A DNA stretch of 64,000 nt from an uncultured Myxococcales bacterium (lineage in GTDB: Bacteria; Myxococcota_A; Polyangia; Nannocystales; Nannocystaceae), in contig CADEGN010000006.1 of assembly GCA_902826865.1 (NCBI GenBank), forward strand, positions 1-64,000. The letters run 5' to 3'. Shown piece by piece: positions 16,905 to 25,831 of the stretch (positions are counted from its first letter, which is position 1; each line of letters begins with the position of its first letter). The translations under genes and the position numbers were made by a program. The notes below the pieces were generated by a model, which saw nothing but the letters and a program-made list of their open reading frames with translations, did no database searches and was not told the DNA's origin.

Positions 16905-17833
16905 GACGCGCCTCCGAGCAATAGGAGTAGCACTGCCTTCTGCGCATGCAGGCGGTTCTCGGCTTGGTCGAACACAACCGACCACTTGCCGTCCATCACC
17001 TCTGCCGCCACTTCCTCGCCGCGGTGGGCGGGCAAGCAGTGCATGAACAGCGACTCGCGGCCGGTTGATTCGATCATTACTCGATCGATCGTGTAGCCGT
17101 GCAGTTTGGCGATGAGCTCCTTGGCCTGCTCCTCTTCGCCCATGCTCACCCAAGTGTCGGTGTAGAGCACGTCGGCGCCCTTGACCGCGACTTTGGGATC
17201 CACTTCCACGGCTACGCGGGTTCCCGCCGCGCGGGCATCCGCAAGCGCCCGCTCCAGCACACGGGGGTTCGGCCGCAGGTTATCGGGACAACACACCACC
17301 ACGTCCATGCCCGAGCGCGGACCAGCCAGCATCAGTGAATTCGAAACGTTGTTGGCAGCCCCGACGTAGACCAGCTTCTTGCCCTCCGTCGTTCCGAACT
17401 TCTCTTTGATCGTGAGCAAGTCGGCGAGCGCTTGGCACGGGTGGTACATGTCCGTCAGCGCATTGATGATCGGAATGCTCCCGTACTGTGCGAGGCCGTC
17501 GATCTGATCTTGCCCAAAGGTTCGGATCACGATGGCGTGGACAAACCTCGACATGACCTTGGCGGTGTCCTCCACCGTTTCCCCGCGGCCCATTTGCATC
17601 CCCGTGCCGCCCGAGGTCGATAGCGCGAGCGATTGCCCACCGAGCTGGTAGATCCCGACTTCGAAGGACACGCGAGTGCGGGTCGACTGTTTGGCGAAGA
17701 TCATGGCCACAGACTTGCCAGCGAGCTTGCTGGCGTACGCCGCGGGTGTGCGTTTGACGTCGGTCGCGAGGTCCAGGGTTCGCTTCACGTCGGCGGCGGA
17801 GAAGTCCATCAGGCTGCGGAGGTGTCGGGTCAT
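16895..17833 (-). CDS. argF: Ornithine carbamoyltransferase
   Basis: A 312-residue enzyme that makes citrulline from ornithine and carbamoyl phosphate in arginine synthesis. The carbamoyl-phosphate site STRTR is at 50-54, HPCQ at 131-134, and the ornithine-site motif HCLP at 265-268 within SLFMHCLPAHRGEE; the DxxxSMG element appears as DTWVSMGEE. Length is standard. The ATG at 17833 gives the normal N-terminus (MTRHLRSLMDFS). No other arg gene is in the window; a gene of unknown function overlaps its end. Catabolic and anabolic forms cannot be told apart by sequence alone. Confidence 0.95.
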   Translation of the reverse strand: MTRHLRSLMDFSAADVKRTLDLATDVKRTPAAYASKLAGKSVAMIFAKQSTRTRVSFEVGIYQLGGQSLALSTSGGTGMQMGRGETVEDTAKVMSRFVHAIVIRTFGQDQIDGLAQYGSIPIINALTDMYHPCQALADLLTIKEKFGTTEGKKLVYVGAANNVSNSLMLAGPRSGMDVVVCCPDNLRPNPRVLERALADARAAGTRVAVEVDPKVAVKGADVLYTDTWVSMGEEEQAKELIAKLHGYTIDRVMIESTGRESLFMHCLPAHRGEEVAAEVMDGKWSVVFDQAENRLHAQKAVLLLLLGGASWT

Positions 17834-17954
17834 GGCGATTGGATGCTGACCCCAAAGCCAGCGACTTGCCCAGAGGCCCACCGCAACCGCGGATCGTCGA
17901 GGCTGTGCGCTCGCGCACAGGGTCGCGCTACTCAACAACCGCGCGGCGACCGAC

Positions 17955-18569
17955 TCAGGACGGGGCGACGGATCCGTCGGTGGGCGCTGCCGCCGGAACC
18001 TCGACCGCCGCGGGCCCCGACCTCGCGTCCTCGCCGGCAGCGTCGACGGGCGTGTCGTCGCTCGACTCGACCGGGTCCGCGGGTGGCGGCTTGGGGAGCG
18101 ACGCCATCGGATCCACGTCTGCGCCGGACGTCGTGGTCCGAGAACGGACGGTGGACGCGTGGGTCGCTGAGGCTTTCGCGTCCGCGCCGCGGGCCGTCGA
18201 AGCACGCGAGGGCGCCGCGGATGCGCGCGCGCCACCCTGACGCGTGGAGCGACCACGGCGTTCCACCTTCGACTGCACGACTGCGCTTGGCGCATCCGCG
18301 CGCTCGATCGCCATCCGCACGTTTACCGCGCTGTCGGCCATCGCGGGCCGCATCGTCACCAACTCATCCGGATCGTTTGCGGTGAGTCGAACGACGGCAA
18401 CGACGCCGAGGAGTGTGACGAGACCCCCCGCGAGCGTAAGCAGCAGCCACTTGGTGCTCCCGTCGGGATGCAACCCGTGCGCGAGCGTCCCAGGACGCTC
18501 GGCCGCGAGATCGATCGTGGCCGAGAGATCGTCTTCGTCGCGCGGCGTCGTGTTCGGCTCGTCGGTCAT
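17955..18569 (-). CDS. Single-pass membrane protein with Ala/Ser/Thr-rich tail
   Basis: A 204-residue hypothetical protein. An acidic cytoplasmic N-terminus (about 38 residues) is followed by one membrane helix at about 41-62 (WLLLTLAGGLVTLLGVVAVV) and a long low-complexity Ala/Ser/Thr/Pro tail that also carries Arg clusters (VERRGRSTRQGG). This topology resembles the C-terminal half of myxobacterial kinase or zinc-ribbon adaptor proteins, but no catalytic domain is present. It lies 121 bp upstream of argF on the same strand and is divergent from the gene at 18749. Confidence 0.6.
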   Translation of the reverse strand: MTDEPNTTPRDEDDLSATIDLAAERPGTLAHGLHPDGSTKWLLLTLAGGLVTLLGVVAVVRLTANDPDELVTMRPAMADSAVNVRMAIERADAPSAVVQSKVERRGRSTRQGGARASAAPSRASTARGADAKASATHASTVRSRTTTSGADVDPMASLPKPPPADPVESSDDTPVDAAGEDARSGPAAVEVPAAAPTDGSVAPS

Positions 18570-18748
18570 CGGGTCCTAACTCGCTTGCGTGCGCAAACGA
18601 CGTTCGCGGGGCCGGGCCGCCCCAATCTAGCCTGGACAGCTCTTCTGTCAAGTAATACGCCCCGTGCTTCCCGACTGTTCCTCGCAGCGGGCGCGATGCC
18701 CGTCTCCTGTGGCGACGGTTCGTTTTCGCGTGGTACATCGAATGCACA

Positions 18749-19660
18749 ATGCCGCCAACATCGTGGATCCGCGGGCGGCTACGCCGCGTGGCGATCGTGC
18801 CAGTTCTCGCCAGCGTCGGCGCGACCATGCCCATCGCGCCAGTCCACTCGGCGCCGCCACAACTCAGCACGGAAGCGCCGCGCCCCGACGGACCGAGCGC
18901 GCGGGACGAGGCGCCGCCGCCTGCGACGCCTCCCGGTAACACAACCGCGGACGCGCAGCTGGGCGACGATGAGGTGGCGCTGGTCAACGGTGGCTTCCTT
19001 CGCGGCACTGTGATCGAGGCGATTCCCAACGAGCGCGTGGTGCTCGTCGATGGCAACGGGGTCCGCAGAGAGATCCCCTGGGAACAGGTGGCCGAAGTGC
19101 AACGTGGCAAGTACGCAGCAAGCCGATCGCGCGAGCCCGCCCCGGCCGCACCGCCAGCGACGCCCGCCCCGCCCGAGGATGGCCTTGGACGTCCACGAAT
19201 CCGCATCTCGCTGCTGCGTGATGCTTCGGTGAACCTCTACGAGGTCAGCGACGAGCTCGTCGCGAGTGGGTACGGTGGCTCGATCTACGGCATGAACTAC
19301 CGCAGCGTCTGCGCGGCGCCGTGCGCCAGGGTTGTCGATGGTACCCGCGGCCAGGACTTCTTCTTGGCCCGCAGCAACACCGGGGTGTGGACCGCATCTC
19401 GCCGATTCACCCTGGCCGATCGTCGCGGCGACGTGACGATCGAGGTCAAGCCCGGAAACAAGGCGATGCGGATCGCCGGCGCTGTGCTGACGGGGTTCGG
19501 CCTTGGTTTCGCGATCGGCGGCGGCATCCTCGCGATCCCGCGAACAACACGAACGCCGGGGCTGATCATGCTCGTGGCCGGGGTGCCGCTATTCTTCGCT
19601 GGGATCCCGATGATGATCCTCGGGCGCACCCGCTACCGCTTCCTCGGCGCGGACGGTTGA
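18749..19660 (+). CDS. Hypothetical membrane protein
   Basis: A 303-residue protein with an N-terminal signal peptide (about residues 1-35, ending APVHSA), a Pro/Ala-rich linker, and a small beta domain with NGGFLRGTVIE, then REIPWEQVAEVQRG, a pattern seen in other myxobacterial envelope proteins of unknown function. After a second Pro-rich linker comes a domain with four Cys-flanked residues (VCAAPCARVVDGT), then two hydrophobic helices near 232-290 connected by RTTRTPG. Likely in the inner membrane with the bulk outside. No function can be assigned. A strong hairpin follows it at 19706-19766. Confidence 0.65.
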   Translation: MPPTSWIRGRLRRVAIVPVLASVGATMPIAPVHSAPPQLSTEAPRPDGPSARDEAPPPATPPGNTTADAQLGDDEVALVNGGFLRGTVIEAIPNERVVLVDGNGVRREIPWEQVAEVQRGKYAASRSREPAPAAPPATPAPPEDGLGRPRIRISLLRDASVNLYEVSDELVASGYGGSIYGMNYRSVCAAPCARVVDGTRGQDFFLARSNTGVWTASRRFTLADRRGDVTIEVKPGNKAMRIAGAVLTGFGLGFAIGGGILAIPRTTRTPGLIMLVAGVPLFFAGIPMMILGRTRYRFLGADG

Positions 19661-19705
19661 CGACTCGCCGATTCGCGAAAATGCCCGCGCGCACTTCCGC
19701 GCCGT

Positions 19706-19766
19706 AGTCCCCTGGAAAGCCGATTCACGGCGTTCTCTTTGGCGTGAATCAGGTTTCCAGGGGACT
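19706..19766. repeat. Long inverted repeat (23-bp arms)
   Basis: The left arm 19706-19728 and right arm 19744-19766 pair at 21 of 23 positions around a 15-nt loop. This is far longer than a usual terminator stem, and there is no T-tract. It sits between the membrane protein and the VWA lipoprotein gene, both on the plus strand. It could be a factor-independent terminator, an mRNA-processing hairpin, or a relic of a small mobile repeat. Confidence 0.75.
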
Positions 19767-19881
19767 AGACCGCCCGCCGCGTTCACGCGTTCAACTCCAC
19801 ACCCACAATCCGCCTGCGACGCGCGGCCGAATGCCACGGCGCCGTCGCGGCGCCCGGTCTCCCGCGTCTTCGGAGTCTCAC

Positions 19882-21720
19882 ATGCCACGCCGCATCCTCG
19901 GAGTTCTTCACCTCGCCGCCTTCGCCATGTCGACCTTGCCCAGCTCCTCGGGCTGCACGCACAACTCCGACGCCGCCAGGCCCGATGCTTCGCCGCACAG
20001 TGCAAGTGCCCCGCAACAAAGCGACGGGAGCGGTCAACAGATCGCATCGAGTGTGCCGTCGAGTGATGCCCCGCCCCCGCCCAAGGACGGACACCAAGCC
20101 GCCGGAAGAGCTGAAGCGGTGGCCCAAGTCGAGAGCGCCGCGGCCGAACCTGAGGCCAGCCGGGAAACGGCCCGCGCGCGCATGCCATCATCGGCGAAGC
20201 CAACCAGCCCGGCATCGTTCCCTGGCCGTGTTGGGGCTCTGGGCGGCGCTGGGATGGGCGGTTGGAAGAAGGACAAGAGTGTGGCTTGGCCCACCGACGA
20301 CGTGAGCGGTGAGGACTATGCGCCGATCAGCGAGAACGCGTTTGTCGCAGTCGCGGATGATCCCCGTTCGACGTTCTCGATCGACGTCGACACGGCGTCG
20401 TATAGCAATGTCCGTCGCTTCCTCAACGATGGCAACCGTCCGCCCGTCGACGCTGTCCGCATCGAAGAACTCGTCAACTACTTCGACTACGACTACGACG
20501 CACCGACAGGCGCTGCCCCGTTCTCAGTCGACTCCGAGGTGAGCAGCTGCCCTTGGAACGACCAGCACTTGCTGGTCCACGTCGGCCTCCAGGGCAAGAA
20601 GATCGACCGTGCCGAGGTCCCGGCGCGCAACCTAGTGTTCCTCTTCGACGTGTCGGGCTCGATGGAGTCGCCTGACAAGCTTCCGCTGCTCAAGCGCGCG
20701 ATGTCGCTGCTCGTAGAAGATCTCCGCAAGCAGGACAGCGTGTCGATCGTGGTGTACGCAGGTGCGTCGGGCCTCGTGCTCGAGCCCACCAGCGACAAGG
20801 CGGAGATCCTTGCTGCACTAGAGCGACTGCAAGCTGGCGGATCGACCAACGGCGGCGCCGGTATCGAGCTGGCCTATCGCCTCGCCGAAAAGTCGTTCGT
20901 CCGGGGCGGCATCAACCGTGTCGTTCTCGCGACCGACGGCGACTTCAACGTTGGCACCACCAGCCAATCAGACCTGGTCTCGATGATCGAGAAGAAGCGC
21001 GAGTCGGGCGTGTTCCTGTCCGTGCTCGGGTTTGGCTCGGGCAACATCAAGGACTCGACGATGGAAATGCTCGCCGACAAAGGCAACGGCAACTACGCAT
21101 ACATCGACTCGCTGTCAGAGGCGCGTAAGGTCCTTGTCGAAGAAGGCGGATCGACCCTCGTCACGATCGCGAAGGACGTGAAGATCCAGGTCGAGTTCAA
21201 CCCCAAGGAAGTCGCCAACTACCGCCTCATCGGGTACGAGAACCGCAAACTCGCCCATACCGACTTCAACGACGACACCAAGGACGCAGGCGAAATCGGT
21301 GCCGGCCATTCGGTCACGGCGCTGTACGAGGTGGTGCCGGTTGGTAGCAAGGACGCCGCCGCGCCAGCGATCGACCCCCTGAAATACCAGGGCGATGCCG
21401 CGAAACCGAGCAAGGCGGCAGAGTCGGGCGAGCTCATGACGGTGAAGATCCGCTACAAGCAGCCCGACGGCGACAAGAGCGACCTGCTCAGCTTCGCAAT
21501 CACCGGCGACGATCGCACGCTCGACAAGACGTCGAACGACTTCCGGTTTTCAGCTGCGGTGGCCGAATTCGGCATGCTCCTGCGCGACAGCAAGTTCAAG
21601 GGCTCGGCTGACTGGAAAGATGTTGAGACCCTTGCCGAGGGCGCGCTGGGAAGCGATCCCAACGGGCGCCGCAGGGAGTTCTTGCGCATGGTCGCGCAGT
21701 TGAGCCGCGCCAAGGGCTGA
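19882..21720 (+). CDS. VWA-domain lipoprotein with DUF3520 (YfbK-like)
   Basis: A 612-residue predicted lipoprotein. The ATG at 19882 gives signal peptide MPRRILGVLHLAAFAMSTLPSSSGC. After a Ser/Ala/Pro-rich linker comes the VWF_N-type segment (FSIDVDTASYSNVRRFLNDG, then RIEELVNYFDYDY), a von Willebrand A domain with the metal-site motif DVSGSM near 256-261, and a C-terminal DUF3520 domain (NPKEVANYRLIGYENR ... FRFSAAVAEFGMLLR). This architecture matches the YfbK/YfbA-type surface lipoproteins, which are conserved but of unknown function; the VWA domain usually binds protein partners via a metal ion. It is the first gene of no evident operon; the next gene is convergent. Confidence 0.9.
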   Translation: MPRRILGVLHLAAFAMSTLPSSSGCTHNSDAARPDASPHSASAPQQSDGSGQQIASSVPSSDAPPPPKDGHQAAGRAEAVAQVESAAAEPEASRETARARMPSSAKPTSPASFPGRVGALGGAGMGGWKKDKSVAWPTDDVSGEDYAPISENAFVAVADDPRSTFSIDVDTASYSNVRRFLNDGNRPPVDAVRIEELVNYFDYDYDAPTGAAPFSVDSEVSSCPWNDQHLLVHVGLQGKKIDRAEVPARNLVFLFDVSGSMESPDKLPLLKRAMSLLVEDLRKQDSVSIVVYAGASGLVLEPTSDKAEILAALERLQAGGSTNGGAGIELAYRLAEKSFVRGGINRVVLATDGDFNVGTTSQSDLVSMIEKKRESGVFLSVLGFGSGNIKDSTMEMLADKGNGNYAYIDSLSEARKVLVEEGGSTLVTIAKDVKIQVEFNPKEVANYRLIGYENRKLAHTDFNDDTKDAGEIGAGHSVTALYEVVPVGSKDAAAPAIDPLKYQGDAAKPSKAAESGELMTVKIRYKQPDGDKSDLLSFAITGDDRTLDKTSNDFRFSAAVAEFGMLLRDSKFKGSADWKDVETLAEGALGSDPNGRRREFLRMVAQLSRAKG

Positions 21721-21741
21721 GTGGCAGGTACGCCGGGCGCG

Positions 21742-21787
21742 GCGCGGCGTGCCAGTGGGGCACCGCGCGGCGTGCCCGTGGGGCGCG
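21742..21787. repeat. Two tandem 23-bp GC-rich repeats
   Basis: Adjacent copies 21742-21764 and 21765-21787 share 19 of 23 bases. The first copy also contains GTGCC-N5-GGCAC, a short hairpin. They fill the gap between the convergent VWA and spermidine-synthase-like genes and may act in termination. Confidence 0.5.
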
Positions 21788-21805
21788 CCGCCGAGCCCTT
21801 TCCCG

Positions 21806-24022
21806 TTACAACGCTCGAGAACCAGCAGGTGGACGCAGCATCGACGCCGCGTAAAACACGGCGGCCACGACGAGCAGCCAACGGAAGCCGAGCGCCAGGG
21901 ACGCATACTCGGCGAGTCCCCCGAGGATCGAACCCGCGATGTTGGCAGCGATCGCGAGATCTGGTCGCATCGCGGAACGCAGCGACACCGCGAACACAAC
22001 CCCGGCAAAGAACATCGGCGCCAGCGCCAAGAGCGCAGCGATCGCACCGGCAAGTGCGACGTCTTCGCGCAAGAATCGATCAAACGGCACCAGCGCACCG
22101 ATCGCCAACATGACAAATAGCGCGGCGTAGTGCCGCCGAACGTCGACGTGTCGCGCCCGCATCGCGTAGATGTTCGCCGCCAGCACGATCAGGAGCACCG
22201 CGAAGAACACCGCAGCGTTCACTTCCCAAGTACTTCCGAAGACGAGCGCAAGATGAACGACCGCGCTGGTCTCAAGCAAGAGAAAGCTGGCGCCGAGGAA
22301 GAACATGCGCGGGTCGAACGCGAGGCGGCGCCCGGGCATCAACAGGTAGAGCAACACGAGCGCGCAGCCGGCCATCAAGACGATCGCGCGGATGTATAAC
22401 GCCGGGACCGACGGCTCGCGCACGTACAGAAACGGCCAGTCGTCGGAGGCGTGCGCGAGGGCCGGGGCCGGATCGACGGCGATCGGGCGCAACGCCACCG
22501 CGCCTTGGCGAGGATCCCCAGCGGTCGTGAAGCCGTTACGAGCGAGGCTGCGAGAATGCAGGGGATCGAGCCAGAACGCGCCATGTTCGGCGAATTCGCG
22601 CTCGATTCGCTCGGTGTGGCCAGCGATGATCACCGTCATCCCTTGGCCGAGCTGCGTGTCCTCGCCGATACGCTCGACGACCGGATACGACAGCACGAGC
22701 GGTCGCCGACCGAACGCTCGCTCGGCCATCTCGACAATGCGTTGGGCGATCCAACCCTGGCGAAAGTAGTTGTAGGACACAAATACGCCATCGTCGTCGA
22801 GAACGCGGGCGATCGCGGCAAACGCCTCCTCCGTGAAGAGGTAGCTCTCGAGGCGAATGCTGGAATAGCTGCTGTGAAGGATCAGCGAATCCACGACCGC
22901 GTAGGTGACCACGTCGTAGCGGCGCGTGGCGTTCTCGAGAAAGTGGCGCCCGTCGTCGAGATATGCGCTCACGCGCGGATCGGCATAGGGGCGGTTTGGG
23001 TGGTACTCGCGGCCGATGCTTTGAATCACCGGGTCGATTTCGACCGCATCGATGCGCTCGACTTCGTCGTGCAGAAGCGACCATGCGAGGTCGTTTCCGG
23101 ATCCGGCACCGATGACCAAGACATCCGCCGCGCGCCCGCCGGCATCGCGCATGAGCAGCTGAGCGAGGGCATACGGTGGTCCCGGTTGCTGCGCATCAGC
23201 CATGACCTGATGCGCCACGTTGCCCACCGCGATCGCGCCGGTGTGCGTCGAGTGCCTCACCTGGTAGTAGGGTGACCAGCGAACGTCACCGGCGCCGAGC
23301 CAAACGTGAAGCTGCGCCGATGTCAGCACCGTCGTCACCAGCAGCGCAGCCCCACGTCCCCGGGTGAGGATCCCGCGTCGCGCGAGTAGCCACCCGAAGA
23401 CCGAAAACGCAGCCGCAAACCACACCTCGGCCGGCAGCCCCAGCCACGAGACCAACGCAAAGCCCGCAACCCCGGCCAAACTGCCGGCGATGTTGAGCGC
23501 GTAGGCAACCAAGCGCTCAGGCTCGCCCTCAAACGCGCGACCGAGCACCCATCCGGGCCCCACGAACAACAACGCGACCACGACAAAGAACACCGCCACC
23601 AGCATCTCGAGTGGAACCACGAAGTCGGCCAGGTCGGTATCACGGGACTCGCTGCCGAAAAACACCACGCCACGATCGGGAACCGCGATGTCGACCGCGA
23701 AGCCCGAGTGGGTGGCGTACAGCCAGCTAACGCCCAGCGCGCCGACCACGGCGACGAACCCCAACATAGGCGCCCGAGCAAGCCAACGATCGTTGACCTC
23801 GCGCGCCCGTGCACACCCGATTGACACCCCGACAAACGCCGCGAACAACACGACGTTGGTGAAGAACTGGAGAAACACGACGTAGGCGGCGAACCACCGG
23901 ATGCACGCCAGCTCGAGAAACAACACGAGGAAGCCGACCCAAAACAGATCGCGACGGCCGTGGGCACGCGGGGATGAGCTCAACAAGGCACGGAGCAGCG
24001 TACCGAAAAAACCGGCTGACAA
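21806..24022 (-). CDS. Membrane-embedded spermidine synthase-like protein
   Basis: A protein of about 738 residues: a cluster of membrane helices at the N-terminus (FWVGFLVLFLELACIRWF onward), a central methyltransferase-like (PABS) domain, and a second cluster of helices at the C-terminus. The cofactor motif is VLVIGAGSGNDLAW, followed by AVEIDP and YLDDGRHFLE, as in spermidine synthases, but the substrate-binding Asp pair near VVDSLILHS is not clear, so polyamine synthesis is not certain. A fused membrane form of this family is common and uncharacterised. The start is uncertain: TTG at 24022 clears the divergent peroxiredoxin promoter; longer versions would run into its coding region. Confidence 0.75.
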   Translation of the reverse strand: MSAGFFGTLLRALLSSSPRAHGRRDLFWVGFLVLFLELACIRWFAAYVVFLQFFTNVVLFAAFVGVSIGCARAREVNDRWLARAPMLGFVAVVGALGVSWLYATHSGFAVDIAVPDRGVVFFGSESRDTDLADFVVPLEMLVAVFFVVVALLFVGPGWVLGRAFEGEPERLVAYALNIAGSLAGVAGFALVSWLGLPAEVWFAAAFSVFGWLLARRGILTRGRGAALLVTTVLTSAQLHVWLGAGDVRWSPYYQVRHSTHTGAIAVGNVAHQVMADAQQPGPPYALAQLLMRDAGGRAADVLVIGAGSGNDLAWSLLHDEVERIDAVEIDPVIQSIGREYHPNRPYADPRVSAYLDDGRHFLENATRRYDVVTYAVVDSLILHSSYSSIRLESYLFTEEAFAAIARVLDDDGVFVSYNYFRQGWIAQRIVEMAERAFGRRPLVLSYPVVERIGEDTQLGQGMTVIIAGHTERIEREFAEHGAFWLDPLHSRSLARNGFTTAGDPRQGAVALRPIAVDPAPALAHASDDWPFLYVREPSVPALYIRAIVLMAGCALVLLYLLMPGRRLAFDPRMFFLGASFLLLETSAVVHLALVFGSTWEVNAAVFFAVLLIVLAANIYAMRARHVDVRRHYAALFVMLAIGALVPFDRFLREDVALAGAIAALLALAPMFFAGVVFAVSLRSAMRPDLAIAANIAGSILGGLAEYASLALGFRWLLVVAAVFYAASMLRPPAGSRAL

Positions 24023-24079
24023 CCGTGTGTCGCGGGCTCGTTCTGAGCGTATGCTCCGCGGGCACCGGCACTGCCGGCA

Positions 24080-24084
24080 GGAGC
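24080..24084 (+). promoter_or_regulatory. Ribosome binding site of the peroxiredoxin gene
   Basis: GGAGC preceded by CA forms the run CAGGAGC, with AGGAG ending about 6 bases before the ATG at 24090. It is one of the clearest Shine-Dalgarno sequences in the window and fixes that start. Confidence 0.6.
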
Positions 24085-24089
24085 ACACC

Positions 24090-24725
24090 ATGGCAATTCG
24101 ACTCGGCGACACCGCCCCTGACTTCACTGCCCCCAGCACGGCCGGGGAGATCAAGTTTCACCAATGGCTCGGGACCAGCTGGGGCGTGCTGTTCTCGCAC
24201 CCCAAGGACTTCACTCCGGTGTGCACGACTGAGCTCGGCGCGGTCGCCAAGCTCAAGCCGGAATTCGACAAGCGCAACGTGAAGGTCATCGGTCTGTCGG
24301 TCGACTCGGTCGCCGACCACGACCGCTGGAAAGGAGACATCGAGGAGACGCAAGGCGTCGCGCTCAACTTCCCGCTTCTCGGCGATCCCGAGCGGAAGAT
24401 CTCGACTCTGTATGACATGATCCATCCCAACGCCAACGACACGCTGACCGTGCGCTCGGTGTTCATCATCGGGCCGGACAAGAAGGTGAAGTTGACGATC
24501 ACCTACCCGGCAAGCACTGGCCGCAACTTCGACGAGATCCTGCGTGTTATCGACTCGCTGCAGCTCACCGCGCGTCATAGCGTAGCGACGCCGGTGAACT
24601 GGCAGGACGGCCAAGACGTGATTATCGCCGCCAGTGTTTCAGACGAGGACGCAAAGAAGAAATTCCCCGACGGGTGGACGACCGTGAAGCCGTACCTCCG
24701 GGTGGTCAAGCAGCCGAAGGCATAG
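24090..24725 (+). CDS. 1-Cys peroxiredoxin (Prx6/AhpC-type)
   Basis: A 211-residue thiol peroxidase. PVCTTE holds the peroxidatic Cys45 (DFTPVCTTELG), preceded by FSHPKDFTP; the C-terminal region contains PNANDTLTVRSVFIIGPDKK and the typical Prx6-group extension ending PYLRVVKQPKA. These enzymes reduce hydrogen peroxide and organic hydroperoxides in the cytosol. The start has a good Shine-Dalgarno. The gene is divergent from the spermidine-synthase-like gene and convergent, with a 2-bp gap, to an ECF sigma factor gene. Confidence 0.93.
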   Translation: MAIRLGDTAPDFTAPSTAGEIKFHQWLGTSWGVLFSHPKDFTPVCTTELGAVAKLKPEFDKRNVKVIGLSVDSVADHDRWKGDIEETQGVALNFPLLGDPERKISTLYDMIHPNANDTLTVRSVFIIGPDKKVKLTITYPASTGRNFDEILRVIDSLQLTARHSVATPVNWQDGQDVIIAASVSDEDAKKKFPDGWTTVKPYLRVVKQPKA

Positions 24726-24727
24726 GC

Positions 24728-25345
24728 TCACTCTGATTCCTCGGGCGGCTTCGCCAGCTTGCGCAGCCGCTCCTTGACCCGCTCGAACCGCTTGCGCAAT
24801 GCGGCCGAGGCCTTCGCCAGATCGGCATCGCTGGTTTCAGCTTCGCCTTCGGTCATGACGCGCGCGATGTCTTGCCACGCGAGCTTGCGATCGATCCGGA
24901 GGATCAACAACGTGCGGTCGTCCGGATCTAACTGCTCGCGCAGCGCCGCGACCCGTGACTTCACCTCAGTGCGCAGGTGGATGAGGGTCGTGCTGCGGAC
25001 CGCGACCGCGAGTTCTTGGAGCTCGGGCGACTCCGAGAGCGGGACTTTGGGTCGGCGCCGCTCAGGATCGCGGGCCATTCGCGATAGCGCGTGGCGAGCG
25101 ACGGTGTATGCCCACGTTCGAAACGTCGATGCCCAGCGAAACCGTGGCAACCCGCGCCACACATCCTCACAGAACAGCGAGAACGCGTCGCCCGCATCAG
25201 CTTCGTTCTTGGTCATGGCCACGAAGTAGCCGAGGATTTCAGGCCCGAACGCCTTGAGCGCGAGGGTCACCGCCTCAGAATTCTGCCCGGCCTCGCTGAG
25301 GCTGCGAATCGTCTGCTCGGCTCGCTCGCGCGCGTCGAGATCCAT
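24728..25345 (-). CDS. ECF-type RNA polymerase sigma factor
   Basis: A 205-residue sigma factor. Region 2 is visible as EILGYFVAMTKNEADAGDAFSLFCEDVWRGL and FRTWAYTVARHALSRM. Region 4 is DDRTLLILRIDRKLAWQDIARVM, followed by an unusual long charged insertion (TEGEAETSDADLAKAS) before the recognition helix AALRKRFERVKERLRKL, similar to a subgroup in myxobacteria. The start at 25345 (MDLDARERAEQ) is preferred; an upstream in-frame ATG at 25411 adds an Arg-rich stretch. No anti-sigma gene is adjacent. Confidence 0.85.
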   Translation of the reverse strand: MDLDARERAEQTIRSLSEAGQNSEAVTLALKAFGPEILGYFVAMTKNEADAGDAFSLFCEDVWRGLPRFRWASTFRTWAYTVARHALSRMARDPERRRPKVPLSESPELQELAVAVRSTTLIHLRTEVKSRVAALREQLDPDDRTLLILRIDRKLAWQDIARVMTEGEAETSDADLAKASAALRKRFERVKERLRKLAKPPEESE

Positions 25346-25603
25346 AGTATCGACATCGTGCCGCAAGGATGCCTCGGCGCGCCAGCGAAGCGAGCCGTAC
25401 CTCCGCCCCACAAACCGGCCCGTGCGGGCAGCGCGATGCGAGATACACCCCTTGGCCGCGATTCGGGCGGAGGCTCGCGGCGCAGGGCCTTGCTTTCATG
25501 TTTGACCAACCGGGCGGGCGTCCGGGGTGCCGATCGCGCGAATTCCGGCGCGATTGCGGAGAGTTGAGCCGAGCACAACCGGATCGGGTCCACGTTGGCG
25601 ACA

Positions 25604-25819
25604 ATGCCCACGCCGATGAAGAGCACGGCCGAAGTCGTTCGCGTCAAACAGGCCTTTGCCTGGATCGAGGAGCAGCGTGCGATCCACCTCAAGGCGGTGG
25701 GACCGAAGGGCGAACCCGTGGAACTGACCGCCGAAGAGGCGCGAAGCTTGGCGGAGCGCCTTGGGAAACTGGCCGACACGTTGGAGGCCGTGCTTGGGCG
25801 TACGGACGACGACGAATAG
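25604..25819 (+). CDS. Small hypothetical protein
   Basis: A 71-residue acidic protein ending in TDDDE, mostly helical (AFAWIEEQRAIHLKA, EEARSLAERLGKLADTLEAVL). It ends 12 bp before the DUF1835 gene on the same strand and is probably cotranscribed with it. Start choice between ATG at 25604 and 25616 is open. No family recognised. Confidence 0.5.
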   Translation: MPTPMKSTAEVVRVKQAFAWIEEQRAIHLKAVGPKGEPVELTAEEARSLAERLGKLADTLEAVLGRTDDDE

Positions 25820-25831
25820 CGAAGCGGCGCG

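Noticed and set aside
16905-17153. Extended N-terminus of the gene after argF
   Set aside because: The extra 83 codons lie wholly within argF in another frame and have Arg/Gly-rich nonsense composition; the GTG at 16904 is the natural start.
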